The position numbers and the translations under genes are program-made. The notes under the pieces were generated by a model that had not been told where the DNA came from, did no database searches, and saw nothing but the letters and a program-made list of their open reading frames with translations. From Clavelina lepadiformis (lineage: Eukaryota; Chordata; Ascidiacea; Aplousobranchia; Clavelinidae): a stretch of DNA of 64,000 nucleotides. Below are positions 47,982 to 60,112 of this stretch, piece after piece. Every line of letters starts with the position of its first letter. Positions within the stretch are counted from its first letter, which is position 1. The stretch is taken from contig NC_135245.1 of assembly GCF_947623445.1 (NCBI RefSeq), forward strand, positions 2,053,501-2,117,500, read 5' to 3'.

Positions 47982-48328
47982 TTCTTTTCAAATTACAAAC
48001 TGAAGATATAGGAGTAAGATATATGGATAAAGCAAAAATAAAATTATTTATGATATATTATGAATCGGAGTTGTAACTCTTTTCAGAGCTGTTCGGGTTC
48101 GGGTTCGGGCTTAAGTGTGAAACAAAACTGGTTCCAGATTTAGGCAAAAATTCATATTCACACTCTGCCACATTTTCGTCGTAAATTCACTTACACGAAT
48201 GTGTATGCACTCAGCAGAGCGATTTAAACCTTTGCATAACGCAACAAGTAATGATGATAGTCAGAGAATGGCATCAAAATATAACCGAAGAAAAGGGGCA
48301 AACGCCCATCACTAAGTTGACTCTTTAA

Positions 48329-48831
48329 TAGGCCTACCATATTTTCATCGCCAAAAAAGAGGACCATTTCGCCAGCAAGTACAATGCAAATAAAGTTTTA
48401 CGTTTAAAGAATTTATCACATGTTTTTGGATAATTATACGCATATGCCCAAGTAATGTATTCGGCTTCAGAATCATTACGTCCTTTTCTGAAACAAGGAT
48501 AGGCCTACTTCTGCCGCAGTTCATCAGAAAACACAGTGTTCCTCTTTGGCATTGTTGCTTAGCTTTATTTAGATTTTATGTTTGTCTAAATTAAAACAAT
48601 GATAAGAAAAATGATTAGACCTCGTGCTGTCGCTGAAAATTCATTTGACTTGACTTAGGCCTCATGCCGAAAAGTCACATAAACATATAATTCTGTTGAA
48701 AATTTAAGCAAGAAAACGCAAAATGCAAAAAAGGAGGACATTTGGGCATTTTTCAGTGTCCTCAGAGGACAATTCATTTTTCTTTAGAAATGAGAACAAA
48801 TCCTCCTAAAAGAGGATATATGGTAGCCCTA
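48329..48831. mobile_element. hAT-type element (503 bp) upstream of unit 12
   Basis: Same insertion as 24130-24632 with CTCTTTAA duplication; slightly more diverged than the unit 6 and 11 copies. Confidence 0.9.
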
Positions 48832-50400
48832 CTCTTTAAGAGCTTCTTCACATAACCTATCATTGAAAATGTTAAACATTCTTCTGCTGATACAGATACA
48901 GCAAGGCGACCTTAACCGTTGAAAACGCTCTCCAGTGTATATAAGTCCTAAAATATACATTTTTATCAGCAGCAGCCTAGACTAAATTTGGTTGTTTCGG
49001 CTTAATGAGGGTGAGATCTGAAATATTTTATTCACTTATCTTGCAATGGTTTTACATCTTTTCCTTTTCTTTAAATGCAGGGAATAATCTTTTAGTTTAT
49101 TTAGATCTTTACAGTACTGTGATGATTTTAGCGCCACCGCGCGTTGATTTTGTCCAACCTTTGGGCTAACCGCGTTAAGTATTTCTTAATTAGACATTGT
49201 GTTTATTACTGTGCGCTTGGTATGCACTTTTTGCTTATTTATGTCTGCTTGGAAAGCAACCTCGTCATTTGTTCGGAGTTGGGACCCTCAAGCGCCACAG
49301 CGCTTCATCTCATTTTCACTTAACTAACACTGCGTGCCAGCTGTAGGTCTTTTGTGGTTGGAGCCTGAGTCATGGTTTTCTTTTCCACTGCAACAAAGCA
49401 GATGCAAACTTATCAAAAGTTACTCCCCAAACTTGGATACTTGTTCGTAAAATTTTCAGCTAACTTTACAGACAAGCGACTTTCTGACTCCTGTTTTTCA
49501 TAAAGTCATGCCAACGTCTTCAGTTTCGCGTTTCCCCGCTTCAAACGGACAATCATGAAGTTGTAAACTGCCTCCTCGACATTAACCCATCTTACAAGTC
49601 AAGTTATAAATAAAAACAATTTAATCGGACGTCTTGAATAAATAAAAACGCTTTACGCATACAGCGTATTCCGATCCTAGTCACAATAGCGCATACAGCA
49701 TGGGAGGATCCTAGTCACAACCTTGAAAATAACCAACGGTTAGTTCAAGCGCGCAGTTTGAAATGGCTCGCTTGATTAATGATTAAATTTATAGAAGCAA
49801 GAAACGATTCTTGCTTAATTGAGTACAGGGATGGCTCGAAATACAGGATGACAACGAATAAATTATGAAAATGAATAAACAATTGACGGAAAACTGGATG
49901 AAGGGTTAACAACGGATAACAAAGGATGAAACAACACACTGAAATACGCGACTAAATCACAAACACTATATATGCGATAGATTGCACACAACTCGGCATA
50001 GTGTAGTGTTATGTATTCAAGTTTAAAACTTAAAAACTAACAATTCATACTGTGCAGTAAATGTCTAAATGGTGAATGTACCAATTATTAAAATATACAC
50101 ATAAAAGTATTAAAATCAGACATTTTGTCACATACCGGTATTTAGTTGACAAAGTCATTTAGCGAGGCAAACCTGGTGATCAATTTTCGGTATGACTGTA
50201 ACCTGCCATGCAGAAGTCGAGATTAAAGTTGGTCAACCTTGATTAATTTAATTCTTTCAAATAAATTGTAGCACACACAACGCAAGTGCAAGTGCATATG
50301 GCTATGGTTATGTTCTTTCATTTGTGATTTCTTGTACAACGAATTGGAAATAACCTCCGTGACGTGTATGACTTATCCTTTTTAGCCTTAAACCCTAAAC

Positions 50401-50851
50401 CAAGAGGTGTCCAACCCTTGGCCCGCGCGGTATTTTTCGATATGACTTATAGGCTATTACCAACTACTTGGCCTACGTAATTTATGGCGAACTTACATTC
50501 CGAGAAATTGGCATTTATTATTTCTTTACTAATTTCTGACAGCCATGTGAAAAACTCGCTTCGCATTGCTACATCCTCCATCTCACCGAATATTGCCAAA
50601 CTTGTTTGAGAAAAACAGTGCCAAACTTTACAGTGAAATGTCGACGTGCAGTAACAACTTTGTTGAATTTACTATATCTTGGTATGTTTATTGTTCTTAT
50701 AATTGCAAAAGAGGATAATTCATATTTCTAAGATTAGAATTTTGGTGTGAGGGTTTTAATTAGAAATTATTAGCAGTAAACATTCAAGTGGCCCGCGCAA
50801 TCATTCGTAAATCGCATGTGGCCCTTTGGCCAAAAAGGTTGGACACTTCTG
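50401..50851. mobile_element. hAT-type element (451 bp), 3' flank of unit 13
   Basis: Copy of the 450-bp insertion with CCCTAAAC duplication. Confidence 0.88.
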
Positions 50852-50955
50852 CCCTAAACCGTACACATAAAATATATGAATAAGTGAAGCTATATAACAA
50901 CAGAGCTCAAAAGAAATTCTCTTTGTTATAACACGAACTCGTAGACCATGTAATC

Positions 50956-51816
50956 TTAAAGTTTAAAACAGATGCTCTTGTTTTCAAATTTCTTCTTTCT
51001 TTCTGACCACATTGTCTTGAATTTGTTTTCAAAAAACCCGCCCAAGTGTTGGCAGGTTTCACTTATTCCTGGCACCACCATTTCATCGGGCATTCCAATT
51101 TTCTGTCGAAGTATTCCAGTTATAAAAACGTCGTCTGTATTTATGCGCTTTGAAGTCAACGACGCTTCCCACAATTGTGTGATGACGCGAACGCTGGTTG
51201 TGTAGAATCCACCGAGGCAAAACTTGGGCCAAAATGGCCAACGGTAATCTTTTTCTGAGATATAATTTTTTGATAGCTTCCATCGAATAGGCTTGCTTTC
51301 AACCAAGGATGTTTCGAAAGTGCAAATGATTGGAAATTCTGGCCACTTTTCATCAGAAATTTTTGCAATGTTTTGATCAACGGCCTCCTTTACTTTAACG
51401 AGATCAATCATCATATCATCATCACCGCTGGAGTAGAAATATTGACGGGGAAGCTTGTCTGAGGTCCACTGCATCTCTGATAACGTCCGCAAACCGTCAT
51501 CTCTGAAGTCGTTAATGCATTGTTTATTAAGTAGAAATCCATGATTTAGAAGTACAGTATACCACGTGGAATATGTGAATAAAAAATAACACATCTTTCA
51601 CTCACAGGTATGCGTCTGAAGCGTCGACATGCCCTATGTCTCCGTATCTGCTATATTTCTCGTCCAATAGAGCTTGAGTAGTTGCCTTTGCTTGACCAAT
51701 CACAAAAACAGTTTAAAATGTGGCGCCATCGAGATAGCCAATAGAACCCCAGGTTTTACGAATCCATTCGCAACGTCTCCCGTAGGATGCAGCCGAATTA
51801 ATGAAAATATTCATGC
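50956..51816 (-). pseudogene. GT31 unit 13, 5'-truncated next to the second BTB-Kelch gene
   Basis: Counterpart of unit 7, 24,200 bp further on. Exon 4 (50956-51502) is open; exon 3 (from 51606) has the same TAA and the same truncation at the BTB-Kelch junction, though not the second stop. Exon 4 is 547 nt because it carries a B-type variable segment (ESKPIRWKLSKNYISEKDYRW) and ITQLWE, as in units 8 and 14, whereas unit 7 has the A type. The swap is confined to the middle of the exon, a clear conversion footprint. Confidence 0.85.
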
Positions 51817-54175
51817 TGATTATGCTATTCTGATCATGCTATTCTGATGAAGAGACGGATTTGTTCGACTATAGTTACCCTGCTTATGAAGAGAATTTTT
51901 ACAATCGCTTAAAGAAGGAAAAGGCAACTGATGTTTGGCAGTACCTTAACGAAGACAGAAAAACATCTGAAACTTTGTGCGATTTTACTATTATTGTTAC
52001 GAGTGAGGAATTTAGGGTGCATAAATGTGTGTTGGTGCCACATTCTGAATATTTCAAAACCCTTCTCTCATCAGATTTGCATGACAATTGTAAAAATTCA
52101 ACAAACATTATCGGAATACCTGTTGATATCATGAAGATTATTGTTGATGGGCTTTACTCTGATGACGACTTATTAACCTGTGACAATGTTGGTGATGTGC
52201 TGGCAGCTGCAGATTTTCTACAAATTCCACTCATCAAAACAGAATGCACTGATTTTATTGTTGCCAACAGCAATGAAGACACACTCCTGGCAGACTGGAT
52301 ATTGTTGAACAAATACAATGCAATGTCTCAGAGCATTGCGCGAAGAGTCGATTTCAGCATCAATTTGTGTTCCAGCAATAAGATCAACGAGTTAGAATTT
52401 CATGACTTTGAATCATTTTTGGACTTGAAGGCCGATAACAATGGCATGGATCTGCTTAAATGTATTACCTCCTGGACTGAACACAGGAAAAATGAACGTA
52501 AGGAATATTTTCCTAAGTTGTTTGATCGAATTAAGCTGCAGCAACTTAAGACAAAATACTTGAATGAAGCTGAGAGGAGTAACAAGCTTGTGAAAGAGGA
52601 CTATCCAGAGATCTTGGCAAAAATCAGTGAAATAAAACGGAGTCGTTTCACTGAAGATTGTAGCAGCAATCATATCGCTATCACGCTCAAGCGAGATGAG
52701 TTTGGACACCAATCAGAATATACAGTCTTTGATGCTACAGAAAAATCATTGTCGCAGATTATTTCGTCTGATACTGATTACCATCCCGTCTATTATCCCG
52801 GGAAGGAAAACTCTGTTGTGATTGTGCAGGGTGACAAACTGTTTGCAATAGGAGGAACTCGTCCACAAATCAGCAGATCTTCGACAGAATTTGGGTGCAA
52901 TTGCATCCAAACAGCGTCTGTAACTAAATGGATTCGTTTGCGAGACTTAAGCGTTGGTAGGCGAAAATTTGGGTGCACAATCTTGGAGGGTTGCATTTAT
53001 GTAGCGGGAGGGCTTGAGCACAACTCACGCTGGTTGTCCAGCGTCGAAGCTTATGACATTGATGACAAAATGTGGGTTTGGACACCAAGCATGTTGCAGA
53101 AACGAGAAGGTTTAACATTGGTCTCCTTCAATGGATGCCTCTACGCCATGGGTGGTACCCCCAACCAGTCACGGGTTCTGCGTTGTGTGGAATGCTATGA
53201 TGGGGAAATCTGGAGTAGAATTGCGCCCATGAAGAAAACTCGAACAGATTTTGCTGCAGTAGTTCTTAACAATCACATTTATGCAATTGGTGGGAAAACC
53301 AGGGGCGACTCTACCACAGCATCGGTGGAGAAGTATGACCCATCAGCTAAAGTGTGGATCTATGTTGCCTCCATGCATAAGCCAAGATCTAATCATACCG
53401 CTTGTGTTTCTAACGGAAACATTTATGTAGTTAATTCAAAAGATCACTCTGATGTAGAAGTTTACGACTCTGTGAAGAATTGTTGGATGCTTCTGCAACT
53501 AGACAAGTGATGGTGATTTTTTTCTCACTAACTGGTATTAAATGTCCAGTTTTTAATTTTTGTTTTTTGACTCGAGCTCTTAAGTTTGAGTCTGTTAACA
53601 TTTCCAAAATAATTTTCATTGCATCTTAATTTTATGATATCTCTTCGATAGACATCTTTTATACTGCCACTAGTCATTTATTTGGTTTTAGTTACTTCTA
53701 TGATCTTGAATTTAGATTCACGCAATTCTTTCTTAGTCAACTTGTGATGCAGTTATAAAGTTACGCTTGTAAATATCTTGTTTGACATGGCATTTTTTCT
53801 ATGTGGTGCACCTTCTTTTTCCATTTTCGTGATGTAGCATTTGTCAAAGAACGCACTGTAAACACAGTCCCTTTCAAAAGTTGTTCTAATATTATTGAAT
53901 ACAAACTGGTGAATTTTTAGTCTGCTAAGCAATCTAATCACTTCATACACAGCTGCTATCAGTTCCCTAATAAAATGTTTGAAGCGATACTAGCAGAAGT
54001 GTTCATAGATCATACTAACAAAATCATGCTACGTAATCCTGAGCACAGAGAAACGGTCATTCCATGCAAGTATCAGCTCGACGCAGCTTATCAAACCGAT
54101 AGTTAAAGAAGCAAACCACCGTAACTTGAAACAACAATAAAAGAATTCCCGAAAACTAGTGTTTACAATTAGGCT
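51817..54175 (+). CDS. BTB-BACK-Kelch (KLHL-like) protein, copy 2, intronless, no ATG seen
   Basis: The open frame 51861-53510 (549 codons from TTG) is a duplicate of copy 1. It has the same domains and the same lack of an in-frame ATG. By eye eight residues differ (37, 47, 269, 290, 301, 303, 345, 452) against about four silent changes, so protein constraint looks weak, yet no stop has appeared. A Trp in the first Kelch repeat of copy 1 is Gly here, and an Arg is Ser in the third. Poly(A) signals at 53969 and 54136. The flanking truncated transferase and the right junction match copy 1, so it moved as part of the higher-order repeat. Confidence 0.8.
53969..54141 (+). terminator. Poly(A) signals of BTB-Kelch copy 2
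   Basis: AATAAA at 53969-53974 and 54136-54141, matching those of copy 1. Confidence 0.45.
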
Positions 54176-54363
54176 GTGGTTTTTCATTTGTGATCTCTTG
54201 TACAACGAATTGGAGATAACATTCGTGACGTGGTATGACTTATCATTTTTAGCCTAAAGCCCTAAACCGTACATATAAAATATAAGAATAAGTGAAGCCA
54301 TATAACAACAGAGCTCAAAAGAAGTTCTCTCTGTTATAACACGAACTCGTAGACCATGTAATC

Positions 54364-55950
54364 TTAAAGTTTAAAACAGATGCTCTTGTTTTCAAATTTC
54401 TTCTTTCTTTCTGACCACATTGTCTTGAATCTGTTTTCAATAAACCCGCCCAAGTGTTGGCAGGTTTCACTTATTCCTGGCACCACCATTTCATCGGGCA
54501 TTCCAATTTTCTGTCGAAGTATTCCAGTTATGAAAACGTCGTCTGTATTTATGCGCTTTGAAGTCAACGACGCTTCCCACAATTGTGTGATGACGCGAAC
54601 GCTGGTTGTGTAGAATCCACCTTTGCAAAACTTGGGCCAAAATGGCCAACGGTAATCTTTTTCTGAGATATAATTTTTTGATAGCTTCCATCGAATAGGC
54701 TTGCTTATAACCCAGCTTGTTTCGTATGTGCAAATGATTGGAAATTCTGGCCACTTTTTCTCAGAAACTTTTGCTATGTTTTGATCAACGGCCTCTTTTA
54801 ATTTTACGAGATCAATCATCATATCATCATCATATTTGAGAATCATAAAAATATTTGAGGGAAAGCTTGTCTGAGGTCCACTGCATCCCCGATAACGTCT
54901 TGAAACCGACATCTCTGTAATCGTGAAAATGGATTTTGACAAATACGTCTAATGGAGGAGATGAATTTAAAAGGAACACTGAACTGAAAAAACTGGTTTC
55001 CCTTTTCCCCAAAACCCATTTTTTAGTATGAGTTCAGTCACGATTAACAACTTATGGGTGTAGGTGACTAGTACACCATTTATCTAAGCACATATTTCAC
55101 TCACTGGTATGCGTCCGAAGCGTCGACTTGTAATATGTCTCCATATATGTTATGTTCCTCGTCCAATAGAGCTTGAGTACTTTCCTGTGCTTGACCAATC
55201 ACAAAAACAGTTTGGAAAGTGGCGCCATCGAGATAGCCAATAGAACCCCAGGCTTTACGAATCCATTCGCGTCGTCTCTCGTAGGATGCAGCCGACTTGA
55301 TGAAAATAATCATGCTCCAAGATATGTTTCTTTCTGCGAAAATTTACTAAGGTCAGTTTCAACGTCGTTTGACTAAAATAAGTGTAATTCAGAATGTTGA
55401 AACTGCTTTTTAATTGCAGTATACTTGTCTTTGAAAGATTTATTCATATTAACGTACCAAGTAAACAGCTGCTTTTGTCGTTATTGGAATAAAAATTTGG
55501 TTCTGTTAAAAAATTGGTCGATTTTGCAAAACTAGAAATTGTGCTATAAAGCGATTTATCGGAAGCGTAGGTTTTGTTCGAGGCTGTGACGTTTCTTGAT
55601 TGCAACGTCATTTCCTTCTGTGTCGCTGCGGTGTTAATGGCTTCGGGATTATTTGACCTTTTACAACTTTGGCTGCAAATCAAAAGCCATGGCTTATTGT
55701 TAAACGACGCATGTGTAAGAAATAATTTACACTTTTACACAAGATATTGAGTTAAGAGAAGTCGATTCATTCGATTGAAACTTAGGTTAATGTCTTTTGT
55801 TTTGAAAGTCAAAAATGCTTCCGATATATACTTACTGTTGCAGCTTTACATAGCTGGCTTGCATGGTAAACAGTAACAGAGCCCAAGGCACACCCCCAAC
55901 AGAACTGCAAAATACTTAAAATGTTTGTTGTGACCGTCAAGAAATAGCAT
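54364..55950 (-). pseudogene. GT31 unit 14, fusion of unit 8- and unit 9-type sequence, frameshifted
   Basis: Exon positions: 55836-55950, 55458-55672, 55105-55333, 54364-54914 (complement). Exon 4 is of the unit 8 form: same 4-nt shift before DDD, but Trp kept in PIRWK. The upstream flank and part of exon 3 (GSIGYLDG) follow unit 9. The switch lies around intron 3 and exon 3, about 54,920-55,250. Exon 1 has an additional 1-nt loss in the anchor region (115 nt). Its position relative to copy 1 shows that one whole unit was deleted. Confidence 0.82.
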
Positions 55951-56593
55951 TTCTATTCAAATTACAAGCTGAAGATATAGGAGTAAGATATATGAATAAA
56001 GTAAAAATAAAATTATTCATGATATATTAGGAATCAGAGTTGTAACTCTTTTCAAAGCTTTTCGGTTCGAGTTCGGGTTGGGGCTTAAGTTTGAAACAAA
56101 ACTGGTTCAAGATTTAGGCAAAAATTCATATTCACACGCTGCCACATTTTCGTCATAAATTCACTTACACGAATGTGTATGCACTCAGCAGAGCGCTTTA
56201 AACCTCTCGCATAGCGCATCAAGAAATGATGATAGTCAAAGAATGGCATCAAAATATAACCGAAAGAAAAGGGGCAAACGCCCATCACCAAGTTGAATCT
56301 TTAAGAGCTTCTTCAAATAACCTATCATTGAAATTGTTAAACATTCGTCTGCTGATACGGAAACAGCAAGTTGATCTTAACCGGTGAAAGCGCTCTCCAG
56401 CGTATATAAGTCCTAAAATATACATTTTTATCATCATTAGCCTAGACTAAATTTGATTGTTTCGGCTTCATGAGGGTGAGATCTGAAATATTTTATTCAC
56501 TTATATTGCAATGGCTTTACATCTTTTCCTTTTATGCAGAGGAATTCAGAGTTTAGTCTTAGTTTCTTTACACCCACACCCATAAGCTATAGT

Positions 56594-56934
56594 CAGGGTT
56601 GCCATCGGTCCGGACTCAAAAATAAGGTCGAACAGGAACCAAAAAAAAAATACTACCTTAAACAGTGCACAACAGAAGAAGGCAATCAATGTTCCAAAAA
56701 TGAAAAAACCAGATACTGTTTGCATTTTCTTAATTTTTGTATCTCTTTGGTACAATATGTTATACTGAAGGTGTCAAAATGCCAAAATACGAACCTCCGC
56801 CTTAAAAATAAGACGAAAATAAGAACGTAAGTGAAAATAAGGACAAATCTTAGAAGAAAAAACAAAATTTTTTCTAATACACGGACCTTCAAAAAAAGGA
56901 AAATATTAGAAATAAGGACGGTATGGCAACCCTG
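56594..56934. mobile_element. hAT-type element (341 bp) upstream of unit 14
   Basis: Same insertion as 36148-36488, same length and GCTATAGT duplication. Confidence 0.88.
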
Positions 56935-57682
56935 GCTATAGTGCTATGCAGTACTATGGCGGTTGTAGCGCCACCGCACGGCGAATTTGTCCAACCTTTG
57001 GGCTATGTACCCTGAATCATGTTTTTATTTTCAACTGTAACAAAGCAGATGAAAACTTATCAAAAATTACTCCCCAAACCTGGATGCTTGTTCGTAAAAG
57101 TTTCAGCTAACTTTACAGACAAGCGGCTTTCTGACTCCTGTTTTTCATAAAGTCATGCCAACGTCTTCAGTTTCGCGTTTCTCCGCTTTAAACGGACAAT
57201 CATGAAGTTGTAAACTGCCTCCTCGACATTAGCTCACCTTACAAGTCAAGTTGTAAATAAAATCAATTTAATCGGACAATTTGAATAAATTAAAACGCTT
57301 CAGGCATACAGTGTAGGCCGATCCAAGCCACAACGTTAAAATAACCAACGGTTAGTTCAAGAGCGCAGTGTGAAATGACTCGCTTGATTAATGATTAAAT
57401 TTATAGAAGCAAGAAACGATTCTTGCTTTGAGTACAGGGATGGCTCGAAATACAGGATGACAACGAATAAATTATGAAAATGAATAAACAATGGACGGAA
57501 AAATGGATGAAGGGTTAATAACGGATAACAAAGGATGAAACAACACACTGAAATACGCAACTAAATCACAAACGCTATATACGCGATAGATTACACACAA
57601 CTCGGCATAGTGTAGTGTTGTCATGTTTAAAAGTTTGAAACTAACAATTCATATCATGCATTAAATGTCTAAATGGTGAATG

Positions 57683-58196
57683 TGTCACGAGATTTATTTT
57701 AGGCACCCGTTTTATAGCAATCACAATGTACACTGTTTTTCTGAACCCCTTTTTATTGATTGATTTAGTCGGACGTGTCCTTTTTGTTGTGTCATTTTTA
57801 TGTTTGTCTGGTTATGTAACCTATATTTGTTTTATTTCAGTGTTGTTCACATTAGTCATTTTTATGCATGCTCACGTTCTGCCATATTTTACATGTTTAA
57901 GTGTACACGTGTTTTTATTCGATCACTGGTGACGTCTCTTCTCGCTACCCCGATGGCTTAATTAGTATTTAGCGTCCCACGTTGATTCTCTCTCATTACG
58001 TGGAATTTGTTTTGGTGTGGTATTGCGTGCGGCTGGGAAGTGCCGTGCGAGGGTAGTTTCAGTAACGTTTGGGTGATATAGCAGAAAGACGGATGTTTTT
58101 ACATAAGAGATATGCCATTAAATGTGAATAAAGAAGACAGAGCTAATTGACTAGCTGCAAAGCGGGAAGGTTCCTGGTAAAGAAAGTTTGGTTACA
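57683..58196. mobile_element. Solo LTR, Ty3/Gypsy-like (514 bp), third copy
   Basis: Same ends, length and AATG duplication as the copies at 17972 and 37237. A fossil duplicated with its surroundings. Confidence 0.82.
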
Positions 58197-58634
58197 AATG
58201 TACCAATTAATAAAGTAGGCCTATATACATAAAAGTATTAAAATCAGTCGTTTTGATTCATATATAGTTGACAAAGTCATTTAACGAGGTATGTTGCATT
58301 TAAAGTGATCAAATTTCGGTATGACTGTAACTTGCCATGCAGAAGTCGAGATAGAAGTTGGTCAACTTCAATTAACTTAATTCTTTCAAATAAATTGTAG
58401 CACACACAACGCAAGTGCAAGTGGGTATGGCTATGGCTATGTTTTTTCCTTTGTGATCTCTTGTACAACGAATTTAGTATTTGGAGGTAACCTCCGTGAC
58501 GTGGTATTACTTATATTTTTTATCCTAAAGGCCTAAACCGTACACATAAAATATAAGAATAAGTGGAGCCATATAACAACAGAGCTCAAAAGAAATTCTC
58601 TCTGTTATAACACGGACTCGTAAACCATGTAATC

Positions 58635-60112
58635 TTAAGGTTTAAAACAGATGCTCTTGTTTTCAAATTTCCTCTTTCTTTCTGACCACATTGTCTTGAA
58701 TCTGTTTTCAATAAACCCGCCCAAGTGTTGGCAGGTTTCACTTATTCCTGGCACCACCATTTCATCGGGCATTCCAATTTTCTGTCGAAGTATTCCAGTT
58801 ATGAAAACGTCGTCTGTATTTATGCGCTTTGAAGTCAACGACGCTTCCCACAATTGTCTGATGACGCGAACGCTGGTTGTGTAGAATCCACCGAGGCAAA
58901 ACTTGGGCCAGTTTGACTCACTATAATCTTGTACAGAAATAAAATTTTGTGTCGTTTATCCCGTATAGGATGGGATGACTCTCTTGTTTGGTAAGTGCAA
59001 ATGATTGGAAATTCTGGCCACTTTTCCTCAGAAGTTTTTGCAATGTTCTTATCAACGGCCTCCTTTAGTTTTACGAGATCAATCATCATATCATCGTCAC
59101 CGCTGGAGTAGAAATATTGACGGGGAAGCTTGTCTGAGGTCCACCGCATCCCCGATAACGTTTTCAAACCAACATTTCTGAAATCGTTAAAGCATTGTTT
59201 ATCAAATAGAAATCCATGATTTAGAAGATGCCAGGTAGAATAATTGTAAGTGAAAAATAACACATCTTTCACTCACAGGTACGCGTCTGAAACGTCGACT
59301 TGCAATATATCTCCGTATCTGTCATATTCCTCGTCGAGTACTTTCCTGTGCTTGACCAATCACAAAAACAATTTGGAAAGTGGCGCCATCGAGATAGCCA
59401 ATAGAACCCCAGGTTTTACGAATCCATTCGCGACGTATCCCGTAAGATGCAGCCGACTTGATGAAAATAATCATGCTCCAGGATATGTTTTTTCCTGCGA
59501 AAATATACCAAGGTCAGTTTCAACGTCGTTTGATTTAAATAAGTGTAATTCAGAATGTTGAAACTGCTTTTTAATTGCAGTATACTTGTCTTTAAAAGAT
59601 TTATTCATATTAACGTACCAAGTAAACAGCTGCTTTTGTCGTTATTGGAATAAAAATTTGGTTCTTTTAAAAACTTGTTCGACTTTGCGGAACTTGAAAT
59701 TGTGCTATAAAGCGATTTATTGGAAGCGTAGGTTTTGTTCGAGGTTGTGACGTTTCTTGATTGCAACGTCATTTCCTTCTGCGTCGCTGTGTTGTTAACG
59801 GTTTCGAGATTATTTGACCTTTTACAACTTTGGCTGCAAATCAAAAACCATGGCTTATTGTTAAACGCAGCATGTGTAAGAAATATTTTTTACTTTTACA
59901 CAAGATATTGAGTTAAGATAAGTCGATTCATTCGATTGAAACTTAGGTTACTGTCTTTTGTTTTCAAAGTTGAAAATGTTTCTGACATATACTTACTGTT
60001 GAAGCTTTACATAGCTGGCTTGCATGGTAAGCAGTAACAGAACCCAAATGACAAGCCCAAACAGAACAGCAAAATACTTAAAAATTTTGTTGTGACCGTC
60101 AAGAAATAGCAT
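58635..60112 (-). pseudogene. GT31 unit 15, frameshifted in exon 3 and exon 4
   Basis: Exon positions: 59997-60112, 59619-59833, 59277-59494, 58635-59177 (complement). Third member of the unit 5/10 set, with the same 11-nt deletion in exon 3. It also lost one T near 58945, which breaks exon 4 within the variable segment; exon 4 is 543 nt. So decay continues after duplication in this branch. Confidence 0.83.

Larger units (their letters stand above)
47982..50955. other. Intergenic: 5' flank of unit 12 into 3' flank of unit 13
   Basis: Array spacer with the 503-bp and 451-bp hAT elements and the candidate core promoter of unit 12 (48276-48307). No other gene is recognised. Confidence 0.5.
36088..56533. 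repeat. Higher-order repeat, copy 2 (about 20.45 kb)
   Basis: Contains units 10, 11, 12, 13, the second BTB-Kelch gene and unit 14. Compared with copy 1 it has one more unit (12) and one fewer at its right end (14 combines 8 and 9). The offset from copy 1 is about 19,262 bp before unit 12 and 24,200 bp after it. Confidence 0.8.
55951..58634. other. Intergenic: 5' flank of unit 14 into 3' flank of unit 15
   Basis: Counterpart of 35505-38188 with a hAT element and a solo LTR. Around 57,110-57,180 the spacer follows a different version from the unit 9 spacer, consistent with local conversion. No gene is seen. Confidence 0.5.
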
